Part shown: one piece after another, positions 5,318-7,135 of the stretch | Numbering within the stretch: position 1 is the first letter of the stretch | How the letters are laid out: each line of letters opens with the position of its first letter | Assembly: GCA_900553415.1 (NCBI GenBank) | Contig: USDH01000079.1 | Location: 1-7,135 of the forward strand | DNA length: 7,135 nucleotides | Direction: 5' to 3' | From: an uncultured Collinsella sp. | GTDB lineage: Bacteria; Actinomycetota; Coriobacteriia; Coriobacteriales; Coriobacteriaceae | Position numbers and translations under genes: made by a program | Notes under the pieces: model-generated | Databases searched by the model: none | Seen by the model: only the letters and a program-made list of their open reading frames with translations | Told to the model about the DNA's origin: nothing

Positions 5318-6094
5318 TCACGCTGCATCCTTCCAGCCTGCAGTTGCCTTGGTCACGCTCGTGGCGCCGATACCGGTGATACGAGCAATTTGCTTAACCG
5401 TGAGATGTGCCCGCCTGAGCCTCAGCAGGCAGGCATCGCGTTCGGGGCGTGGCAGGGCCTTGAGCAACGCAGGATCTATGCTCGTCAGGACTTCGCGCGC
5501 AACGAAAAGGGCCTCCTCATCGGGGATCCGCCGGCGTGGAAGAACCTCCATTGACCAGATGCGCCCGGCAACTTCCTCGAGATGCTCGCAATAGCAACGG
5601 GAGCCTCCGACAATATCGAGCATAGGGGCCGCATCACAGATGTCAAAGGGATCATAGCCCAGCTGATACGCCTTATAGCTTGACCAGCGGTACGCCTCGA
5701 GCGAGTCAAGCGCACCTTTCACGGGATTGAGATGAATATAGTCGAGCAGCTGCACTGCCTGCGTGTCCGACTCAACCGCGACCCGCGAATAGCGATTGTC
5801 AAACAGATGTCCCGTTCTCCCCGTTTTCCCATTGAAATACTTAGCATATGCCGTCAGTGCACACTGCATTGCCTTTGAAAGATTGTCAGATGGATCATCA
5901 ACCATCAAATGGAAGTGATTGTCCATAAGGCACCAAGCCAACACCGCCACTTCATGGCGCGCGAATCTGTCCGAGATATCAGATAAAAACCGATAGCGGT
6001 CGGAGTCATCTTCAAAAATAATCTGTTTAGAGTTGCCACGGTCAAAGACGTGGTAATAGCCGGTGAGCGAAACGGCACGGGCGCATCGAGGCAT
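5318..6094 (-). CDS. REP-associated tyrosine transposase (Y1 HUH nuclease, IS200-like)
   Basis: A 258-residue single-strand DNA nuclease/transposase. It starts MPRCARAVSLTGYYHVFDRGN, the typical RAYT N terminus (MPR-x-R, YHV-x-RG). The metal-binding HUH motif is His60-Phe-His62 in AWCLMDNHFHLM. NLSKAMQ (71-77), Y-x-x-YFN (83-88), GHLFDNRY (95-102) and YIHLNPVKG (119-127) follow in family order; Tyr119 is the probable nucleophile. A C-terminal helix-turn-helix-like part (LTVKQIARITGIGATSV, near 231-247) is typical of the longer RAYTs with a DnaA-like tail. ATG 6094 has AAAGGAG at 6107-6101 with 6-nt spacing. The frame is intact and all motif residues are present, so it is probably active. It is flanked by inverted 51-bp ends and opposes both neighbours. 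Confidence 0.92.
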   Translation of the reverse strand: MPRCARAVSLTGYYHVFDRGNSKQIIFEDDSDRYRFLSDISDRFARHEVAVLAWCLMDNHFHLMVDDPSDNLSKAMQCALTAYAKYFNGKTGRTGHLFDNRYSRVAVESDTQAVQLLDYIHLNPVKGALDSLEAYRWSSYKAYQLGYDPFDICDAAPMLDIVGGSRCYCEHLEEVAGRIWSMEVLPRRRIPDEEALFVAREVLTSIDPALLKALPRPERDACLLRLRRAHLTVKQIARITGIGATSVTKATAGWKDAA

Positions 6095-6097
6095 AAA

Positions 6098-6140
6098 TCT
6101 CTCCTTTCAAAACTGAACAGGCAACACCTAAAAGGAGAGA
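6098..6140 (-). promoter_or_regulatory. Hairpin that sequesters the transposase ribosome binding site
   Basis: AAAGGAGAGA containing the transposase Shine-Dalgarno (6107-6098) is perfectly complementary over 10 bp to TCTCTCCTTT lying upstream on the same transcript (6140-6131), with a 23-nt loop. The stem ends 3 nt before the start codon and buries the whole Shine-Dalgarno. IS200 transposase mRNA is known to be limited by an RBS-blocking stem-loop, so a similar brake is inferred here. A second pairing, ACAGGC (6164-6159) with GCCTGT (6122-6117) inside the loop, could make a pseudoknot. Confidence 0.65.
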
Positions 6141-6170
6141 AGGAACGCGAAATGCTGAGCCTGTAATCTA

Positions 6171-6199
6171 TTTATATCCAATGAGCGGCAAAAACAGGC
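6171..6199 (-). promoter_or_regulatory. Weak candidate promoter of the transposase
   Basis: TATAAA at 6176-6171 is the best -10 upstream of the transposase, in the AT-richest part of the element. The sequence 17 nt upstream (GCCTGT, 6199-6194) is not a -35 match. Transcription from here would start near 6164 and include the RBS-blocking arm. Confidence 0.25.
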
Positions 6200-6221
6200 C
6201 CAGAACGGCAAAATGGCAAAA
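6186..6221 (+). repeat. Three short GGCAAAA direct repeats inside the right end of the element
   Basis: CGGCAAAA (6186-6193), CGGCAAAA (6206-6213) and TGGCAAAA (6214-6221) precede the right inverted end. They are too short to assign a role. They could be binding sites for the transposase tail or a chance AT-rich pattern. Confidence 0.35.
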
Positions 6222-6223
6222 CG

Positions 6224-6274
6224 ATGTCTGTCCCAAATGAGTGAAAGCACTCATGTAAGTCTGTCCCCAATGAG
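6224..6274 (-). repeat. Right inverted end of the transposase element (REP-like)
   Basis: The inverted partner of 5226-5276. Read on the minus strand it runs from CTCATTGGGGACAGAC to GGGACAGACAT. It contains a perfect 7-bp hairpin ATGAGTG-(4 nt)-CACTCAT (6237-6254) flanked by GTCTGTCCC (6226-6234) and GTCTGTCCCC (6259-6268) on the plus strand. Hairpins flanked by a short conserved box are what Y1 transposases recognise. Confidence 0.85.
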
Positions 6275-6293
6275 CGAGGCAATGCACTAGTTA

Positions 6294-6323
6294 AAGCGTT
6301 TCAGTTTATTGAAGCGTTTTAGT
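6294..6323 (+). repeat. Tandem operator-like repeats upstream of the adhE promoter
   Basis: AAGCGTTTCAGT (6294-6305) and AAGCGTTTTAGT (6312-6323) match at 11 of 12 positions and are 18 bp apart. The core AAGCGTTT resembles half or centre sequences of LacI/CcpA-family operators, and the first copy in context (TTAAAGCGTTTCAG) is close to a cre site. They end about 42 bp before the -10, a usual place for a regulator that acts on adhE. The identity of the regulator is unknown. Confidence 0.4.
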
Positions 6324-6362
6324 GTGCCTTTTACAGGAATCTTACCGTTCGCCGAATAATTT

Positions 6363-6378
6363 CTTGCTATCATGCAAG
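6363..6378 (+). promoter_or_regulatory. adhE promoter with extended -10 inside a small palindrome
   Basis: TGC-TATCAT (6365-6373) is an extended -10 with a 5-of-6 hexamer. No good -35 is present at normal spacing. Transcription would begin near 6380 and give a leader of about 34 nt. The -10 is framed by CTTGC (6363-6367) and GCAAG (6374-6378), a 5-bp inverted repeat that could be an operator. It does not look like the Rex consensus often found at adhE. Confidence 0.5.
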
Positions 6379-6413
6379 GCGTAGGGTAAATCTCCGATCG
6401 CAAGGAGACACAA

Positions 6414-7135
6414 ATGGTGAAAAAGTCACCGGAAAACACTACTCCCGCAATTGTGGACAACGTAGAGGCGCTTGAGGCTAAGCTCGCTCAGATGCGAGAG
6501 GCCCAGGCGCTTTTTGCTACGTACACGCAGGAGCAGGTCGACAAGATCTTCTATGAGGCCGCCATGGCCGCCAACAAGGCACGTATCCCGTTGGCGAAGA
6601 TGGCCATCGAGGAGACCGGCCGCGGCGTTCTTGAGGACAAGGTCATCAAGAACCACTACGCCGCAGAGTACATCTACAACGCTTACAAGAACACCAAGAC
6701 CTGTGGTGTCCTGGAGCGCGACGAGGCTTACGGCATCACCAAGATCGCCGAGCCCATCGGCATCGTGGGCGCCGTCATCCCGACGACCAACCCCACCTCC
6801 ACCGCGATCTTCAAGACGCTGATCAGCCTGAAGACCCGCAACGCCATCATCATCTCCCCGCACCCGGCTGCCGCCAAGTGCACCATCGCCGCCGCCAAGC
6901 TCGTGCTTGACGCCGCCGTCAAGGCCGGCGCCCCCGAGGGCATCATCGGCTGGGTCGATGTCCCCTCCATCGAGCTGACCAACATGGTCATGCGCGACGT
7001 CGACATCATCCTCGCCACCGGTGGCCCGGGCATGGTCAAGGCCGCCTACTCCTCGGGCAAGCCCGCCCTGGGCGTTGGCGCCGGTAACACCCCGGTCATC
7101 ATCGACGACACCGCCGACGTGCTGCTCGCCGTCAA
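6414..7135 (+). CDS. adhE: Bifunctional acetaldehyde-CoA/alcohol dehydrogenase (partial, 5' part)
   Basis: The first 240 residues of AdhE, which turns acetyl-CoA into acetaldehyde and then ethanol using two NADH and so recycles NAD+ in fermentation. The full protein is about 870-890 residues and forms helical filaments (spirosomes). What is seen belongs to the N-terminal aldehyde dehydrogenase domain: EETGRGVLEDKVIKN (66-80), EPIGIVGAVIPTTNPTSTA (113-131), SPHPAA, GWVDVPSIELTNMVM, ATGGPGMVKAAYSSGKPALGVG (201-222) and GAGNTPVIID. The catalytic cysteine (Cys246 in E. coli) and the iron-dependent alcohol dehydrogenase domain lie beyond the window. A single-domain CoA-acylating aldehyde dehydrogenase cannot be excluded from this part alone, though the wording of the motifs favours AdhE. 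ATG 6414 has AAGGAG at 6402-6407, 6 nt upstream. Confidence 0.92.
   Translation, partial: MVKKSPENTTPAIVDNVEALEAKLAQMREAQALFATYTQEQVDKIFYEAAMAANKARIPLAKMAIEETGRGVLEDKVIKNHYAAEYIYNAYKNTKTCGVLERDEAYGITKIAEPIGIVGAVIPTTNPTSTAIFKTLISLKTRNAIIISPHPAAAKCTIAAAKLVLDAAVKAGAPEGIIGWVDVPSIELTNMVMRDVDIILATGGPGMVKAAYSSGKPALGVGAGNTPVIIDDTADVLLAV

Larger units (their letters stand above)
5226..6274 (-). mobile_element. RAYT / IS200-like element with 51-bp inverted ends
   Basis: A 1,049-bp unit made of one Y1/HUH transposase gene bounded by inverted copies of a 51-bp sequence (48 of 51 identical). Such units, a REP-associated tyrosine transposase with flanking REP-type palindromes, are known as domesticated or semi-mobile relatives of IS200/IS605. 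Each end has two GGGACAGAC boxes about 33 bp apart around a hairpin sequence. It lies precisely between the rpmB terminator and the adhE promoter and disturbs neither. No target duplication is seen, as expected for this family. Boundaries are set by where the inverted similarity stops; the true cleavage sites could differ by some bases. Confidence 0.8.

Noticed and set aside
5246..5594. Two plus-strand frames of 102 and 114 codons antisense to the transposase
   Set aside because: They start inside the element's terminal repeat and run antisense to the transposase; no RBS or recognisable motif.
5226..6274. CRISPR-like reading of the repeated GGGACAGAC boxes
   Set aside because: There are only two boxes per end, in inverted arrangement, with conserved sequence between them; this fits transposase ends, not an array.
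6301..6413. Rex (NADH-sensing) operator upstream of adhE
   Set aside because: Rex sites resemble TTGTGAAN-type palindromes with TTCACAA; no such sequence is present in the adhE upstream region.

Overview
The window (about 60% GC in its coding parts) looks like the chromosome of an anaerobic, fermentative, high-GC Gram-positive bacterium. A Coriobacteriia member such as Collinsella is my best guess. This rests on the gene set (PyrR-headed pyr operon, class 1B PyrD with PyrK, AdhE with strong N-terminal similarity to the bifunctional fermentative enzyme, four-cysteine L28) and on strong GGAGG-type ribosome binding sites. It is not a database identification.

Minus strand, 4664 down to 1: a pyrimidine biosynthesis operon in the order leader - pyrR - pyrB - pyrC - pyrK - pyrD, with pyrD cut by the window edge. 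Junctions are tight: pyrR to pyrB has a 4-nt gap, pyrB overlaps pyrC by 17 nt, and pyrK and pyrD share one base. The exception is a 92-nt gap with two hairpins between pyrC and pyrK. The products are the UMP/PRPP-sensing regulator, aspartate carbamoyltransferase, dihydroorotase and the two subunits of an NAD-linked dihydroorotate dehydrogenase. carA, carB, pyrE and pyrF are not in the window. The leader combines a 21-codon ORF with a good Shine-Dalgarno, a hairpin shaped like a PyrR-binding loop that contains the ORF's start codon, and a U8 terminator whose hairpin loop holds the ORF's stop codon. This is the most interesting signal here.

4609-4932: a divergent intergenic region with a tentative pyr promoter on the minus strand and one or two promoters for rpmB on the plus strand. 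rpmB (ribosomal protein L28, zinc-ribbon form) ends at 5121 and is followed by a strong intrinsic terminator.

5226-6274: a 1,049-bp element encoding a REP-associated (IS200-like, HUH/Y1) transposase. It is bounded by 51-bp inverted ends that match at 48 positions, each carrying two GGGACAGAC boxes around a hairpin. The transposase Shine-Dalgarno lies in a perfect 10-bp inverted repeat, which suggests built-in translational repression. The element sits exactly between the rpmB terminator and the next gene's promoter region.

6294-7135: tandem operator-like repeats, an extended -10 promoter, and the first 240 codons of adhE (bifunctional acetaldehyde/alcohol dehydrogenase), cut by the window end before the catalytic cysteine. 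No tRNA, rRNA or CRISPR was seen.
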